A stretch of 64,000 bases of DNA from Thalassococcus halodurans (lineage in GTDB: Bacteria; Pseudomonadota; Alphaproteobacteria; Rhodobacterales; Rhodobacteraceae). Positions within the stretch are counted from its first letter, which is position 1. Each line of letters opens with the position of its first letter. The stretch covers positions 682,001 through 746,000 of the forward strand of contig NZ_FNUZ01000001.1 of NCBI RefSeq assembly GCF_900108225.1. Direction: 5' to 3'. Shown piece after piece: positions 43,323 through 53,099 of the stretch. A model generated the notes under the pieces. That model was given only the letters and a program-made list of their open reading frames with translations. It ran no database searches and was not told where the DNA came from. A program made the translations under genes and the position numbers.

Positions 43323-44615
43323 TTAACGATGGTCCGTGTTGAGCTGCCGCTCAAGCCACTGGGAATATTGTGAGATACCGTAGCATGTGATGAAGAACAG
43401 GAAAGACGCAAAGCCCAACAGTTCCCAATACACGCCGTTCCATTCAGTCGACGCTAGGATCGGTCCGCGGATCATACCGACAAGATCGAACATCGAGATA
43501 ACGGAAACCAGTGTGGTGTCTTTGAACAGACCAACCGCAACGTTCACGATACCCGGGATCGAAATTTTCAGAGCCTGCGGCAGGATGATCAGACGCATGG
43601 ACTGCGCATAATCAAGGCCAAGGCTGTCGGCGGCCTCGTACTGACCTTTCGGCAGTGCGGCCAGACCACCACGGATCACCTCGGCGATATAGGCCGATGC
43701 GAACATGGTGATCATGATGATCACGCGCAGGATCAGGTCAAAGTTCGTACCCGGCGGCAGGAAGTAGGCCAGAACCACGCTTGCTACGAACAGCAGGGTG
43801 ATCAGCGGCACGCCGCGGATGAACTCGATGAAGACCACGCAGATCCACTTGATGAACGGCATGTCCGACTGACGACCCAGCGCCAGCGCGATACCGAACG
43901 GGATCGACAAGGACACACAGACCGTACCCAGGATCAGGTTCAACATGAACCCACCCATGTCACGGGACGGAACCGCCTCCATTGCCAGAACGCCTTCGAC
44001 CGGGATCATGCCTGTCAGCCACCATGTGACCAAGGCACCGGCGATCCCGCCGAAAAAGCCCATCGCAAAGCTTTGCGCGACGTATTTGCTGTAGACAATG
44101 TAGCCCACACCAAAGCCGACCAGCGCAAAGATAGGCACAAGGATCGAACCGCCCCAGATCAGCCAGTAGGCCACAAACGGGTAAAGCGCGGTAAAGATCA
44201 GCATCTGACGCGGGAACGTGTTGTAGAACAGCACGGGCGCGATGGCGACGAACAGCAGAACAAAGGCCACTGTCGGGCGCCAGTACAGATGGTTCGGATA
44301 TTTGAACCCGAACAGAAGCTGGTTCCAACGTTCAGTCAGAACAGCGAAACAGCCGCCTGTCTGACCATCCAGAATTTCACGGCAGGCGCGAATGGATGGC
44401 GCATCCCAGATCCCGTTCAGAAGCCACGGAAGCAGGCCGGACAGGATTGCATAGACGGCATAAAGCGCGATCAATGTCAGGATGCCGTTCGGAATGTTCG
44501 AGAACATATTCTCGCGCATCCATTTGATCACCCCGCGTTCCGTTGCCGGCGGCTCTTGCTCGGGCAACATGGATTCACGCACGAAGCGGATTGAATGCTG
44601 GTGTGTGTCGGACAT
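43323..44615 (-). CDS. aapM: General L-amino acid ABC transporter permease AapM
   Basis: A 430-residue permease, longer than simple GlnP-type subunits because of extra N-terminal spans, as is usual for AapM. The C-terminal transmembrane domain includes [18 protein letters not shown] and the EAA loop [18 protein letters not shown] ribosome site (GAAGGAGCG) lies in the end of aapQ. It forms the membrane pore with AapQ. Confidence 0.92.
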   Translation of the reverse strand: MSDTHQHSIRFVRESMLPEQEPPATERGVIKWMRENMFSNIPNGILTLIALYAVYAILSGLLPWLLNGIWDAPSIRACREILDGQTGGCFAVLTERWNQLLFGFKYPNHLYWRPTVAFVLLFVAIAPVLFYNTFPRQMLIFTALYPFVAYWLIWGGSILVPIFALVGFGVGYIVYSKYVAQSFAMGFFGGIAGALVTWWLTGMIPVEGVLAMEAVPSRDMGGFMLNLILGTVCVSLSIPFGIALALGRQSDMPFIKWICVVFIEFIRGVPLITLLFVASVVLAYFLPPGTNFDLILRVIIMITMFASAYIAEVIRGGLAALPKGQYEAADSLGLDYAQSMRLIILPQALKISIPGIVNVAVGLFKDTTLVSVISMFDLVGMIRGPILASTEWNGVYWELLGFASFLFFITCYGISQYSQWLERQLNTDHR

Positions 44616-44616
44616 A

Positions 44617-45831
44617 TCAGCGCTCCTTCAGCTTCATTTTCGAGTTGTAGATGTTCATGATGAACGAGATCGCGAGGCTGATCGCCAAATAGAACGCCAT
44701 CAGCAGCAGGATCGCTTCGATCGCACGGCCTGTCTGGTTCAGCGTGATGCCGCCCAGTGTGCCTGTGATGTCCATGTAGCCGACCGCAATCGCCAAGGAC
44801 GAGTTCTTGGTGATGTTCAGGTAGTTGGAAATCAGCGGCGGAATGATCACGCGCAGCGCCTGCGGGAGGATCACAAGGTTCATGATCCGGCCCGGACGCA
44901 GACCCAAGGAGGCAGCGGCCTCGGTCTGGCCACGGCTGACGGCCTGAATACCGGCACGCACGTTTTCCGCGATGAAGGCACCTGTGTAGATCGCCAAGGC
45001 GAACCACAGCGCAATCAAGGACCCGAGAATGTTGATCCCACCTTTAAAGTTGAAGCCCGCCAGAACCGGCATTTCCAGCGAAATGGGCTTGCCCAGAACG
45101 AAGTATGTCAGCAGCGCAGGCACAAACAGGATCGCCAGCGTCGGCCAGCCTGTCGGCAGCATTTTACCTGTCGCATACAGCAGCTTGGTTGCGTAGCGGC
45201 GATAGGCAAAGACCCCCACGATGGACAGCAGGAAGACGATGACAACCGCCATACCGCCGCTTTCCAGCACGGGCTTCGGGATATAGACGCCGCGGTTTGT
45301 GAAGGCGACCGCATCGAACCACATGGACGCTGTTGCGTTTTCACCGCGGAAGTCACGCGGCTGCGGAAGAACTGCGGTCATCACCGTAAAGATGATGATG
45401 ATCCAGATCAGAACCGGAACATTCCGGAACGCTTCGACGTACACCGCCATAAGTTTGCTGATCAGCCAGTTCTTCGACAGGCGCAAAACGCCCGCAACCA
45501 CGCCGATGATCGTCGCGGTCACACAGGCCAGAAACGCAACAAGAAGCGTGTTCAGAACCCCGACAACCGCCGCCCGCCAATGGGTGGATTGGGATGAATA
45601 ATCGATCAGTGTCTGGTTGATGTCGTAGTTCGACGTCTCACCCAGAAACTTGTAGCTGATGTTCAATCCTGCGGCCTGAAGGTTTTTGACCAGATTGTAG
45701 CCAAGGAAGGAAAACAGCGCGATCACGCACAAAAGCGCAATGAATTGGAATGTGTAAGACCGGTACCGCGTATCGTTCAACAGCATTGATAGCCGGAACG
45801 ACTCGCGAGGCGGGTCGCTGAGCGTTGTCAT
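44617..45831 (-). CDS. aapQ: General L-amino acid ABC transporter permease AapQ
   Basis: The ATG at 45831 (MTTLSDPPRESFRLSML) after CAGGGATACCATT gives 404 residues; the ATG at 45861 is less likely. YVEAFRNVPVLIWIIIIF and the EAA-like SRGQTEAAASLGLRPGRIMNLV identify the permease domain. An N-terminal extension containing the segment from GLNISYKFLGETSNYDI is characteristic of AapQ. A strong hairpin lies between aapJ and this gene. Confidence 0.92.
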   Translation of the reverse strand: MTTLSDPPRESFRLSMLLNDTRYRSYTFQFIALLCVIALFSFLGYNLVKNLQAAGLNISYKFLGETSNYDINQTLIDYSSQSTHWRAAVVGVLNTLLVAFLACVTATIIGVVAGVLRLSKNWLISKLMAVYVEAFRNVPVLIWIIIIFTVMTAVLPQPRDFRGENATASMWFDAVAFTNRGVYIPKPVLESGGMAVVIVFLLSIVGVFAYRRYATKLLYATGKMLPTGWPTLAILFVPALLTYFVLGKPISLEMPVLAGFNFKGGINILGSLIALWFALAIYTGAFIAENVRAGIQAVSRGQTEAAASLGLRPGRIMNLVILPQALRVIIPPLISNYLNITKNSSLAIAVGYMDITGTLGGITLNQTGRAIEAILLLMAFYLAISLAISFIMNIYNSKMKLKER

Positions 45832-45919
45832 AATGGTATCCCTGAGATGCCCGGCGGTCATTAATCCGATCGGTAAGTCCGATCATCTGCCCCCGGTTTT
45901 GACAGTGTCCCTAAACGGG

Positions 45920-45949
45920 AAAAGAGCGCAGGTTTCCCTGCGCTCTTTT
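45920..45949 (-). terminator. Attenuating terminator between aapJ and aapQ
   Basis: A 13-bp perfect stem AAAAGAGCGCAGG/CCTGCGCTCTTTT closed by GAAA on the minus strand. It lies just after the aapJ stop. Such hairpins allow the binding protein to be made in excess of the membrane subunits while some transcripts read through. Confidence 0.85.
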
Positions 45950-45956
45950 TTAGGTC

Positions 45957-46973
45957 TTAGCGGAACGGCGGTGCGTACAGCAGACCACCATCTGTCCACT
46001 GTGCGTTCAGACCACGCGACAGCGCGATCGGAGTGTTTTCGCCGATGTTCTTTTCGAACAGCTCGCCGTAGTTACCACCCGCTGCAATCGCTGCTTTGCC
46101 CCAGCCAGCGTCCAGGCCGATCATCTCGCCCAGGTTGCCTTCTGTGCCCAGCAGACGGTTGATTTCGGGGTTGTCTGTGCCTGCGGACAGCTCTTCGATG
46201 TTCGCAGATGTGACGCCCAGCTCTTCAGCTGCGATCAGCGCGTTCAGAGTCCAGCGAACGATGTCGCCCCAGTCGTTGTCGCCGTGGCGAACAAGCGGGC
46301 CGAGCGGCTCTTTGGAAACGATTTCCGGCAGAACAACGTGGTCACCGGGTGCTTCGAACGCGGCACGTGTCGCAGCCAGACCGGATGCGTCAGTCGTGTA
46401 AACGTCACATGCGCCAGCCAGGTACTGCTGCTGCGCTTCGGCGTTTGTTTCGATCGGAACCGGTGTGTATTCCATGTTGTTCGAACGGAAGAAGTCCGCC
46501 AGGTTCAGCTCGGTTGTTGTACCGGTCTGAATGCAGACAGTCGCGCCGTCCAGTTCTTTCGCGGACGATACGCCCAGCGCCTTGGGAACCATGAAGCCCT
46601 GACCGTCGTAGTAGTTTACGCCTACGAAATCGAACTTCAGGTCTGTGTCACGGCTGAATGTCCATGTGGTGTTACGTGCCAGCATGTCGATTTCGCCGGA
46701 CGCCAGCGCTGTAAAGCGTGTTTTGCCGGTTGTCGGAACGAATTCGACAGCAGCCGGATCGCCCAGAACAGCAGCAGCAACAGCGCGGCAGACGCCTACG
46801 TCAAAACCGTCCCATTCCCCGTTTGCATCAGGAGCAGCGAAGCCAACCAGACCTGTGGTCACACCACAGTTCAGCTTGCCGCGCGCCTTGACGTCATCAA
46901 GTGTGGCCGCACCAGCAGCACCGGCCGCCAGGCCAGCGACAGTCAATGCGCCAAGAATTACGGATTTTTTCAT
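45957..46973 (-). CDS. aapJ: General L-amino acid ABC transporter substrate-binding protein AapJ
   Basis: The ATG at 46973 follows GAAGAGGTAAAA and gives 338 residues with a signal peptide (MKKSVILGALTVAGLAAGAAGA). The mature start TLDDVKARGKLNCGVTTGLVGFA and the DVGVCRAVAAAVLGD segment are AapJ signatures of the polar amino acid receptor family. It captures a broad range of L-amino acids in the periplasm for AapQMP. It leads the operon and is probably the most abundant product because of the downstream hairpin. Confidence 0.95.
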   Translation of the reverse strand: MKKSVILGALTVAGLAAGAAGAATLDDVKARGKLNCGVTTGLVGFAAPDANGEWDGFDVGVCRAVAAAVLGDPAAVEFVPTTGKTRFTALASGEIDMLARNTTWTFSRDTDLKFDFVGVNYYDGQGFMVPKALGVSSAKELDGATVCIQTGTTTELNLADFFRSNNMEYTPVPIETNAEAQQQYLAGACDVYTTDASGLAATRAAFEAPGDHVVLPEIVSKEPLGPLVRHGDNDWGDIVRWTLNALIAAEELGVTSANIEELSAGTDNPEINRLLGTEGNLGEMIGLDAGWGKAAIAAGGNYGELFEKNIGENTPIALSRGLNAQWTDGGLLYAPPFR

Positions 46974-47155
46974 TTTTACCTCTTCCTGTTTGGCCCGTCC
47001 CTTCATGGAACGGTTCAGTGGACCAAGTGGCCCATAGGATTCCAAAGCGGTTTGATCCGCTTAGTGGGAGAGAGTTTGGTCGGATTCCGTTTAGAAGGTC
47101 AAGGCAAAGGCTTTGACCAGCTGCTCAAAAGTCATTTTTCCCGAAAATGCCGCTT

Positions 47156-47878
47156 TTATAATCCGTTTGAACCGCGACTTAAGTGTATAAAGCGCAAAGC
47201 ATCTTCGAACGAGCGTTTCTTAACCTGTTCAGTAGCTTGCGCCTCTTCGTCCTCGCCCCACTGTTCGATTTGCCAGTTTTCATCGACGCGCGACGCGCTC
47301 CAGATAGACGAGGATTCGGCCCACGAACGTTCCGCCGCGAATCCCAAAATCAGCGATCCGGTCAAGGAAACAAGGTCATGAAAGGCGGTCAACTCAAACG
47401 GGTCAAAGGCGTGAACAGCTTCCGACAAACGGGTCAAAGAGGCTGCATCCTGACCCGCATGGATCACCCCCGTCCGGGGCTCAAGCTTGGCGCCCAGCGC
47501 CTCTTCGGCCCATGCCAGATAGGGATCCCAAGTCTCGGCCTGACGCGCCACCAGCTCTTCGGGACTGTCGGCGCGGTAGCATAAAAGATCGCTGTCGCCA
47601 TAGGCCGCGATCATATCGGCAACTTCGGCATGCTGGATGCGCACCTTATCAATGGCGGCATTCGCACTGCGGGTGACAGGCATGGTGTTCGGGTCGATTT
47701 TATCGGTTTGCGCCTGCCATTCTTCGGCAATTGCCTGCGCCATCGCCTGTGTCGGCAGGATCAGCGGCGCTTTGGCTGGTGTTTTCACCGCGCGTTTGTC
47801 CAGCAGAACGGTGAAGCCACCATCCGCATCGGTGACAGTTGCATCGGTCCAGAAACGTTTCGGGGCCCATTCGCTCAT
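47156..47878 (-). CDS. ATP12-family F1-ATPase assembly chaperone
   Basis: A 240-residue protein: WAPKRFWTDATVTDADGGFTVLLDKRAVKTPAKAPLILPT is the ATP12 N-terminal motif, and PNTMPVTRSANAAIDKV and the AWAEEALGAKLEPRTGV stretch complete the family pattern. Mitochondrial Atp12 binds the F1 alpha subunit before assembly; alphaproteobacterial homologues are thought to do the same. It overlaps the HAD gene (ATGA) at the end of a four-gene series. Confidence 0.9.
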   Translation of the reverse strand: MSEWAPKRFWTDATVTDADGGFTVLLDKRAVKTPAKAPLILPTQAMAQAIAEEWQAQTDKIDPNTMPVTRSANAAIDKVRIQHAEVADMIAAYGDSDLLCYRADSPEELVARQAETWDPYLAWAEEALGAKLEPRTGVIHAGQDAASLTRLSEAVHAFDPFELTAFHDLVSLTGSLILGFAAERSWAESSSIWSASRVDENWQIEQWGEDEEAQATEQVKKRSFEDALRFIHLSRGSNGL

Positions 47879-48558
47879 GTTCGGTCACTCCATATCGCGT
47901 GAACCAGTTCGGGCAGATCCTGCACGCGCGCGGCGATGCGGTCTGCGGCGCTCAAACTGGCGGGGCTGTGATAGCCCCAAGTCACACCAAGCGCGGCAAC
48001 GCCTGCCGCCTTGGCCATATCCATGTCAAAACTCGTGTCGCCGATCATCACAGCCTGTTCAGGCGCAACACCGGTTTCCGCCAGCGCGGTCATCACCATC
48101 GACGGATGCGGTTTCGACGGATGATCATCGGCGCATTGCTGGGTCACAAACAGATGCCCCATCTGGTGCCCGTCCATCAAACTGACCAAACCGCGACGGG
48201 ATTTTCCGGTGGCGACCCCCAACAGCACCTCGGGCTGGCCATGCAACGTATCCAGCACATCGCGGATACCGTCGTACAAAGGCGACGATTTCTGCGTGCC
48301 ACCCGTGGCCCGCAGGCGCTGATACTCTGTCTTATAGGCCTCGACCGCCGTCGAAATGCTGGCATCATCCACGTCAGGTGCCAGTGCGCGGATGGCCCGA
48401 TCCAAAGACAGGCCCACAATACCCAGAACCGTCTGGCGTTCCGGCACATCCAGACCAATCGCCCCGAAAGCAGCCGTCATCGAGGCAAGGATATCGGCCT
48501 GGCTGTCCACAAGGGTGCCATCCACATCAAAGATGACAAGCCTCAGGTCCATGGTCAT
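47875..48558 (-). CDS. HAD-superfamily hydrolase, phosphoglycolate phosphatase-like
   Basis: A 227-residue subclass IA HAD phosphatase. VIFDVDGTLVDSQ is motif I with the nucleophilic aspartate, VATGKSRRG motif II, and KPHPSMVMTAL with MIGDTSFDMDMAKAAG motifs III-IV. It fits Gph-type phosphoglycolate phosphatases, though exact substrates vary. The gene overlaps both rluC and the ATP12 gene by 4 nt. Confidence 0.87.
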   Translation of the reverse strand: MTMDLRLVIFDVDGTLVDSQADILASMTAAFGAIGLDVPERQTVLGIVGLSLDRAIRALAPDVDDASISTAVEAYKTEYQRLRATGGTQKSSPLYDGIRDVLDTLHGQPEVLLGVATGKSRRGLVSLMDGHQMGHLFVTQQCADDHPSKPHPSMVMTALAETGVAPEQAVMIGDTSFDMDMAKAAGVAALGVTWGYHSPASLSAADRIAARVQDLPELVHAIWSDRT

Positions 48559-49598
48559 TCAATGTCCTCGAACGGATCGGCGGGCACATCGCGCACATCC
48601 CACTGCACATAGTCCCACGTGCGGGTCATGTGTTCGGGCAGCGGCGCTGTGATCACCAGACGTGCGCCCGTCACCGGATGCACCAAAGACAACGACCGCG
48701 CGTGCAGGTGCAGTTTGCGGCTGATTTCGCCACCCAACTGCGCGCCCCATCCATCGCCAAGGTTTTCCTGACCCGAGCCACCATATTTACCGTCGCCAAT
48801 GATCGGATGCCCCATCTCGGCCATATGTGCGCGCAACTGGTGCGTCCGGCCCGTGATCGGAACCAGCGCTACCCAAGCCGCACGTTTCGCAAGACTAGTC
48901 AGAACGGCATAGTCGGTGGTGGCGTGTTTCGCGCCCTCAACCTCGGTCACGCGGTTGGGGTGGACGCACAGCATCTTTTCGCCTTCGCCACCCTTGCCGT
49001 GACCCGGAGCCTTGACCAGACCATAGCGCACGGTGCCCATGGTCGGGTGCGGCACACCTGCGACGGCGGCCCAGTAAATCTTGCGCGTGTCGCGGGCGCG
49101 AAACGCCTTGGTCAAATCGGCCGCAATCGCGCGGGTGCGGGCAAGGATCAGAACACCGGATGTGTCCTTATCCAAACGGTGCACAAGGCGCGGCTTATCC
49201 TCAAACCCGAACTTCAGCGCTTCGGCCATGCCGTCTACATGGCGCGTCTGTTTCGACCCGCCCTGCGTCGGCAAACCCGGAGGCTTGTTCAATGCAATGA
49301 TATAGTCGTCACGATAGAGGACGCAGGACTGGATCAGCTTTGCATCTGCATCCGACACCGTGGGCTTGGGCCGCGATTGGACCTCGCCCGCGTCGGGGAT
49401 CGGCGGGATACGTACCTGCTGACCGGCCTCGATCCGAGTGTTCGCCTTTACGCGACCACCATCAACGCGCAGTTCACCCTTACGGCACATCTTTTCGATG
49501 CGGCCTTGGGCCAGATGCGGGAACAGCCGCTTCAGATAGCGATCAAGACGTTGCCCTGCGTCGCCATCGGTTACGGTCAGTGTTTGTACTCCGCTCAT
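48555..49598 (-). CDS. rluC: RluA-family pseudouridine synthase (RluC-like)
   Basis: A 347-residue enzyme with an N-terminal S4 RNA-binding domain (RLDRYLKRLFPHLAQGRIEKMCRKGELRVDG) and the catalytic domain motif RLVHRLDKDTSGVLILAR, where Asp attacks the uridine. ITGRTHQLRAHMAEMGHPIIGDGKYG is the later conserved block. RluC modifies three positions of 23S rRNA; the target here is inferred. Overlaps with crcB and the HAD gene show one operon. Confidence 0.88.
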   Translation of the reverse strand: MSGVQTLTVTDGDAGQRLDRYLKRLFPHLAQGRIEKMCRKGELRVDGGRVKANTRIEAGQQVRIPPIPDAGEVQSRPKPTVSDADAKLIQSCVLYRDDYIIALNKPPGLPTQGGSKQTRHVDGMAEALKFGFEDKPRLVHRLDKDTSGVLILARTRAIAADLTKAFRARDTRKIYWAAVAGVPHPTMGTVRYGLVKAPGHGKGGEGEKMLCVHPNRVTEVEGAKHATTDYAVLTSLAKRAAWVALVPITGRTHQLRAHMAEMGHPIIGDGKYGGSGQENLGDGWGAQLGGEISRKLHLHARSLSLVHPVTGARLVITAPLPEHMTRTWDYVQWDVRDVPADPFEDIE

Positions 49599-49972
49599 GC
49601 GAATACTCCTCGTGACAGGATCATACCTGCCGCCAGCGCCAGAAGCGACAGGACCACCGACATGGCCACATAGCCAGCCGCCAGCCCGATCGCGCCGCGC
49701 TCATACAATGCCATCGCGTCCAGCGAAAAGGCCGAGAAGGTCGTGAACCCGCCCAGCAATCCCGTCATCAGAAGCGGTGCGTACCGCGTCGCGCTCAACT
49801 CAGCCAATGCAACGACCAGAACACCCATCAGGAAAGACCCGACGATGTTCACAGTCAGAGTGCCCCAGGGAAAGCCATGCCCCATGACCCGAACGGCAGC
49901 CATGCCGGTCAGATAACGTGCAACAGCACCCAAAGCGCCACCCAGCGCCACATATATAAGGTTCGCGACCAT
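49595..49972 (-). CDS. crcB: Fluoride exporter CrcB/Fluc
   Basis: From the ATG at 49972 the protein has 125 residues and four hydrophobic helices. GGALGAVARYLTG, FPWGTLTVNIVGSFLMG and GLLGGFTTFSAFSLD carry the Fluc signatures, including the Asn and the Phe-box residues lining the pore. It works as an antiparallel dimer to expel fluoride. No fluoride riboswitch is recognisable in the 93-nt gap upstream. It leads the rluC-HAD-ATP12 series. Confidence 0.92.
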   Translation of the reverse strand: MVANLIYVALGGALGAVARYLTGMAAVRVMGHGFPWGTLTVNIVGSFLMGVLVVALAELSATRYAPLLMTGLLGGFTTFSAFSLDAMALYERGAIGLAAGYVAMSVVLSLLALAAGMILSRGVFA

Positions 49973-50065
49973 CCGCGCGGTCTGTCGCGGGAACGGCTTA
50001 TTGTCAAGCAAGCCATTGCCAGCGCCCGCGCCGTAGCTATCATCTGCACCAAACAGGAGAGCGCT

Positions 50066-51427
50066 ATGATCACCCGTCGAAACATGCTGCTTGGCACCGC
50101 CTCGCTGTCCGCGCTTCCTGCGTTGGGAAACGCCACGCAACGGGATGTGCTTCGGGCCTCGGCAATTCGCCAACGCATCGCGCCTGAACCCTATGCGGAA
50201 ACAGACCTCTGGTCGTTCGGCGGCAGCTTTCCGGGCCGCACGCTGCGCTACAAACAAGGTGAGCGTCTGTCACTTGATTTGGTGAACGATCTGCCAGCCG
50301 CAACATCTGTTCACTGGCACGGCATCCGCATCGACAACGCGATGGACGGCGTTCCCGGCCTGACGCAGCCTGCCATTCCAGCGGGCGACACGTTCACCTA
50401 TGACTTTGCCCTGCCTGATGCGGGCACCTACTGGTACCATTCGCACCTGCAAACCGTCGAACAGATGGAGCGCGGTCTGTACGGCGCGTTGATTGTCGAT
50501 GAAACCGATGCGCCCGATGTGGATCGCGATATCGTTCTGGTGCTGGATGACATCCGCTTTACGGATGAGGCACAGGTCGACCCCGAATTCGACGGTTTCT
50601 TTGACCGATCCCACGGCGGGCGCATCGGGAACGTTGCGCTGGTCAACGGCAAGATCGACGAAAGCTTTGACGTCAAACGCGGTGATCGCCTGCGGCTGCG
50701 CCTGATCTCGGCCGCGAACGCGCGGATATTCGAACTCAGTTTGCAAGGGATGTCGGCACATGTGGTTGCCTATGACGGCATGCCCCTGATCGCTCCGCAG
50801 CCGGTGACCGAAACCTTCCCGCTGGCATCGGCGCAGCGCATGGATCTGATTGTCGACATCACCGACGACAGCGATGCCTATCTGATCCAGTATGAACGCG
50901 ACGGCGGCTATGCGGCTGTCCATTTCAACGTCAGCGGCGGAAGCGATACAACACGGCCCACGCCCGATGCCCTACCTCCAAATCCCGACTTCCCGATTGA
51001 TCTGGCGAACGCCGAGACGCTGCCCATTCTGATAGCGGGCGGCGCGATGGCTGGACTGGATCACGCTATGTATAAAGGCACGCGTATGACGGGCCGTGAA
51101 CTGGCGCAGGAAAACATGTTCTGGGCGCTGAATGGTCAGGTCGGGCGAACCGATACGCCGATGATCACAGTTTCCAAGGGCCAAACCGTGCGGATCGGCA
51201 TGGCCAACGACACCGCCTTCCCCCACGCAATGCACCTGCACGGCATGCATTTCGCCCAAGTTCTGGCGGACGGCACCCTTGGCCCGCTGCGCGACACCAT
51301 TCTGATCGAATCCCAAGGCCAGATCGAGATCGCCTTCAACGCCCATAATCCGGGCGATTGGCTGTTCCACTGCCATATGCTGTCGCATCATGCGGCTGGC
51401 ATGGGCAGCTTTATTCGTGTCATCTAA
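50066..51427 (+). CDS. Multicopper oxidase
   Basis: The ATG at 50066 after ACAGGAGAGCGCT gives 453 residues. A twin-arginine leader (ITRRNMLLGTASLSALPALG) indicates export after cofactor loading. All copper sites are present: HWHGI, YWYHSH, HAMHLHGMHF and HCHMLSHHAAGMGSF, the last with the type 1 copper cysteine. The three-domain layout fits CueO/laccase-type enzymes, which oxidise Cu(I) or phenols. It is divergent from crcB and no copper regulator is adjacent. Confidence 0.88.
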   Translation: MITRRNMLLGTASLSALPALGNATQRDVLRASAIRQRIAPEPYAETDLWSFGGSFPGRTLRYKQGERLSLDLVNDLPAATSVHWHGIRIDNAMDGVPGLTQPAIPAGDTFTYDFALPDAGTYWYHSHLQTVEQMERGLYGALIVDETDAPDVDRDIVLVLDDIRFTDEAQVDPEFDGFFDRSHGGRIGNVALVNGKIDESFDVKRGDRLRLRLISAANARIFELSLQGMSAHVVAYDGMPLIAPQPVTETFPLASAQRMDLIVDITDDSDAYLIQYERDGGYAAVHFNVSGGSDTTRPTPDALPPNPDFPIDLANAETLPILIAGGAMAGLDHAMYKGTRMTGRELAQENMFWALNGQVGRTDTPMITVSKGQTVRIGMANDTAFPHAMHLHGMHFAQVLADGTLGPLRDTILIESQGQIEIAFNAHNPGDWLFHCHMLSHHAAGMGSFIRVI

Positions 51428-51496
51428 CATTATCCTTGCACCGACTCAGCAGCGGTGCAAAATTTGATCAAATAGTCAAAACTTCGGAGCCCGATC

Positions 51497-52888
51497 ATGG
51501 ACGGTACGCTTTCCGCCAACGACATTTCGCATATCGTCACCGCTGACCGCGAACATGTCTGGCACCACCTGAGCCAGCACAAACCCTACGAGACGACTGA
51601 TCCGCAGATCATCATCGAAGGCAAAGGCATGCGCGTTTGGGACCAGAAGGGTAAGGAACACCTTGATGCGGTGTCCGGCGCGGTCTGGACAGTGAACGTG
51701 GGCTATGGCCGCGAAAGCATCGCCAAGGCAGTCTATGACCAGCTGATCAAACTGAACTACTTTGCCGGTGCCAAGGGATCGGTCCCCGGTGCGATCTTTG
51801 CGGAAAAGCTGATCGACAAGATGCCCGGCATGTCGCGTGTCTACTATTGCAACTCGGGGTCCGAGGCGAACGAGAAAGCGTTCAAAATGGTCCGCCAAAT
51901 CGCGGCGAAACGCTATGGCGGCAAAAAGCACAAGATCCTCTATCGCGACCGCGACTATCACGGCACCACAATCGGCTGCCTGTCGGCGGGCGGTCAGGAT
52001 GAACGAAACGCACAATACGGCCCCTTTGCGCCCGGCTTTGTCCGCGTGCCGCACTGCCTTGAATACCGCGCCTTCGAACAGGAAGGCGCGCCGATCGAGC
52101 ACTACGGAGAGTGGGCCGCTGACCAGATCGAAAAGGTGATCCTGCGAGAAGGCCCCGAAACCGTGGGTGCGCTTTGCCTTGAACCGGTCACTGCAGGTGG
52201 CGGCGTGATCGCCCCGCCCGAAGGGTATTGGCCCCGCGTTCAGGAAATCTGCCGCAAATATGATGTGCTGCTGCATATCGACGAGGTCGTCTGCGGTGTC
52301 GGCCGGACCGGCAAGTGGTTCGGCTACCAGCAGTACGGTGTTCAGCCCGACATGGTCACGATGGCCAAAGGCGTGGCGTCGGGCTATGCGGCAATCGCTT
52401 GCCTGGTCACCACCGAAGGCGTCTTTGACATGTTCAAAGAAGACGCCGCTGACCCTCTGGATTACTTCCGCGATATCTCGACCTTTGGCGGCTGCACCGC
52501 TGGCCCCGCCGCCGCGATCGAAAACATGCGTATCATCGAAGACGAAGGCCTGTTGGACAACACCACCAACATGGGTGCCTACATGATGGATCAACTGCAC
52601 GCGCTGAAAGACAAACACGCCGTGATCGGCGATGTACGTGGCAAGGGCCTGTTCCTTGGGGCCGAACTGGTGTCGGACCGCGACGCGAAAACGCCGATGG
52701 ATGAAAAGCGCGTCATGGCCGTGACCGCAGACTGCATGGCACAAGGTGTGATCATCGGCGCGACCAACCGGTCGGTTCCGGGCTACAACAACACGCTGTG
52801 TTTCTCGCCTGCGCTGATCGCAACCAAAGACGACATCGACGAAATCATCACGGCTGTCGACAGCGCCCTGACACGGGTTTTCGCGTAG
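51497..52888 (+). CDS. Class III aminotransferase, probable taurine-pyruvate aminotransferase
   Basis: A 463-residue PLP enzyme of fold type I. YYCNSGSEANEKAF is the phosphate-binding region, LHIDEVVCGVGRTGKWFG the cofactor ring-binding site and TMAKGVASGYAAIACL holds the Schiff-base lysine. The N-terminus (DREHVWHHLSQHKPYETTDP) and overall sequence resemble Tpa of marine Roseobacters, which converts taurine and pyruvate to sulfoacetaldehyde and alanine. A beta-alanine or other omega-amino acid enzyme is the alternative. Three palindromes lie directly after its stop. Confidence 0.78.
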   Translation: MDGTLSANDISHIVTADREHVWHHLSQHKPYETTDPQIIIEGKGMRVWDQKGKEHLDAVSGAVWTVNVGYGRESIAKAVYDQLIKLNYFAGAKGSVPGAIFAEKLIDKMPGMSRVYYCNSGSEANEKAFKMVRQIAAKRYGGKKHKILYRDRDYHGTTIGCLSAGGQDERNAQYGPFAPGFVRVPHCLEYRAFEQEGAPIEHYGEWAADQIEKVILREGPETVGALCLEPVTAGGGVIAPPEGYWPRVQEICRKYDVLLHIDEVVCGVGRTGKWFGYQQYGVQPDMVTMAKGVASGYAAIACLVTTEGVFDMFKEDAADPLDYFRDISTFGGCTAGPAAAIENMRIIEDEGLLDNTTNMGAYMMDQLHALKDKHAVIGDVRGKGLFLGAELVSDRDAKTPMDEKRVMAVTADCMAQGVIIGATNRSVPGYNNTLCFSPALIATKDDIDEIITAVDSALTRVFA

Positions 52889-52891
52889 ATT

Positions 52892-52963
52892 TTTCTGCGC
52901 AGAAACCTGCAGCATAATCGCCAAAATGCTGCGCAGCATAAATTGAAATGCTGCGCAGCATTT
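52892..52963. repeat. Array of three palindromes with CTGCGCAG core
   Basis: Perfect palindromes TTTCTGCGCAGAAA (52892-52905), ATGCTGCGCAGCAT (52926-52939) and AAATGCTGCGCAGCATTT (52946-52963) share the 8-bp core CTGCGCAG. Centre-to-centre distances are 34 and 22 bp; 22 bp is two helical turns, as for cooperative dimers. A -35-like TTGACT (52972-52977) follows the last copy, so these look like operators of the CBS gene. The last copy with its T-run could also terminate transcription from the aminotransferase gene. A fourth, imperfect copy is at 53553-53566. Confidence 0.7.
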
Positions 52964-53099
52964 TTTTCAATTTGACTTAATATTTCATAGCATTCTCAGG
53001 ACAATTCTTACCCTTTCGGATAGGTCCCAGATATTATGGACCTGTCGCGACACGTGGGGAGTCGGCGGCAGAAAGAAGCCAAATTAAAAGGTAGCCGAT

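Noticed and set aside
49973-50065. Fluoride riboswitch before crcB
   Set aside because: The conserved GGxGAUGG and pseudoknot segments are not present in the 93-nt gap.
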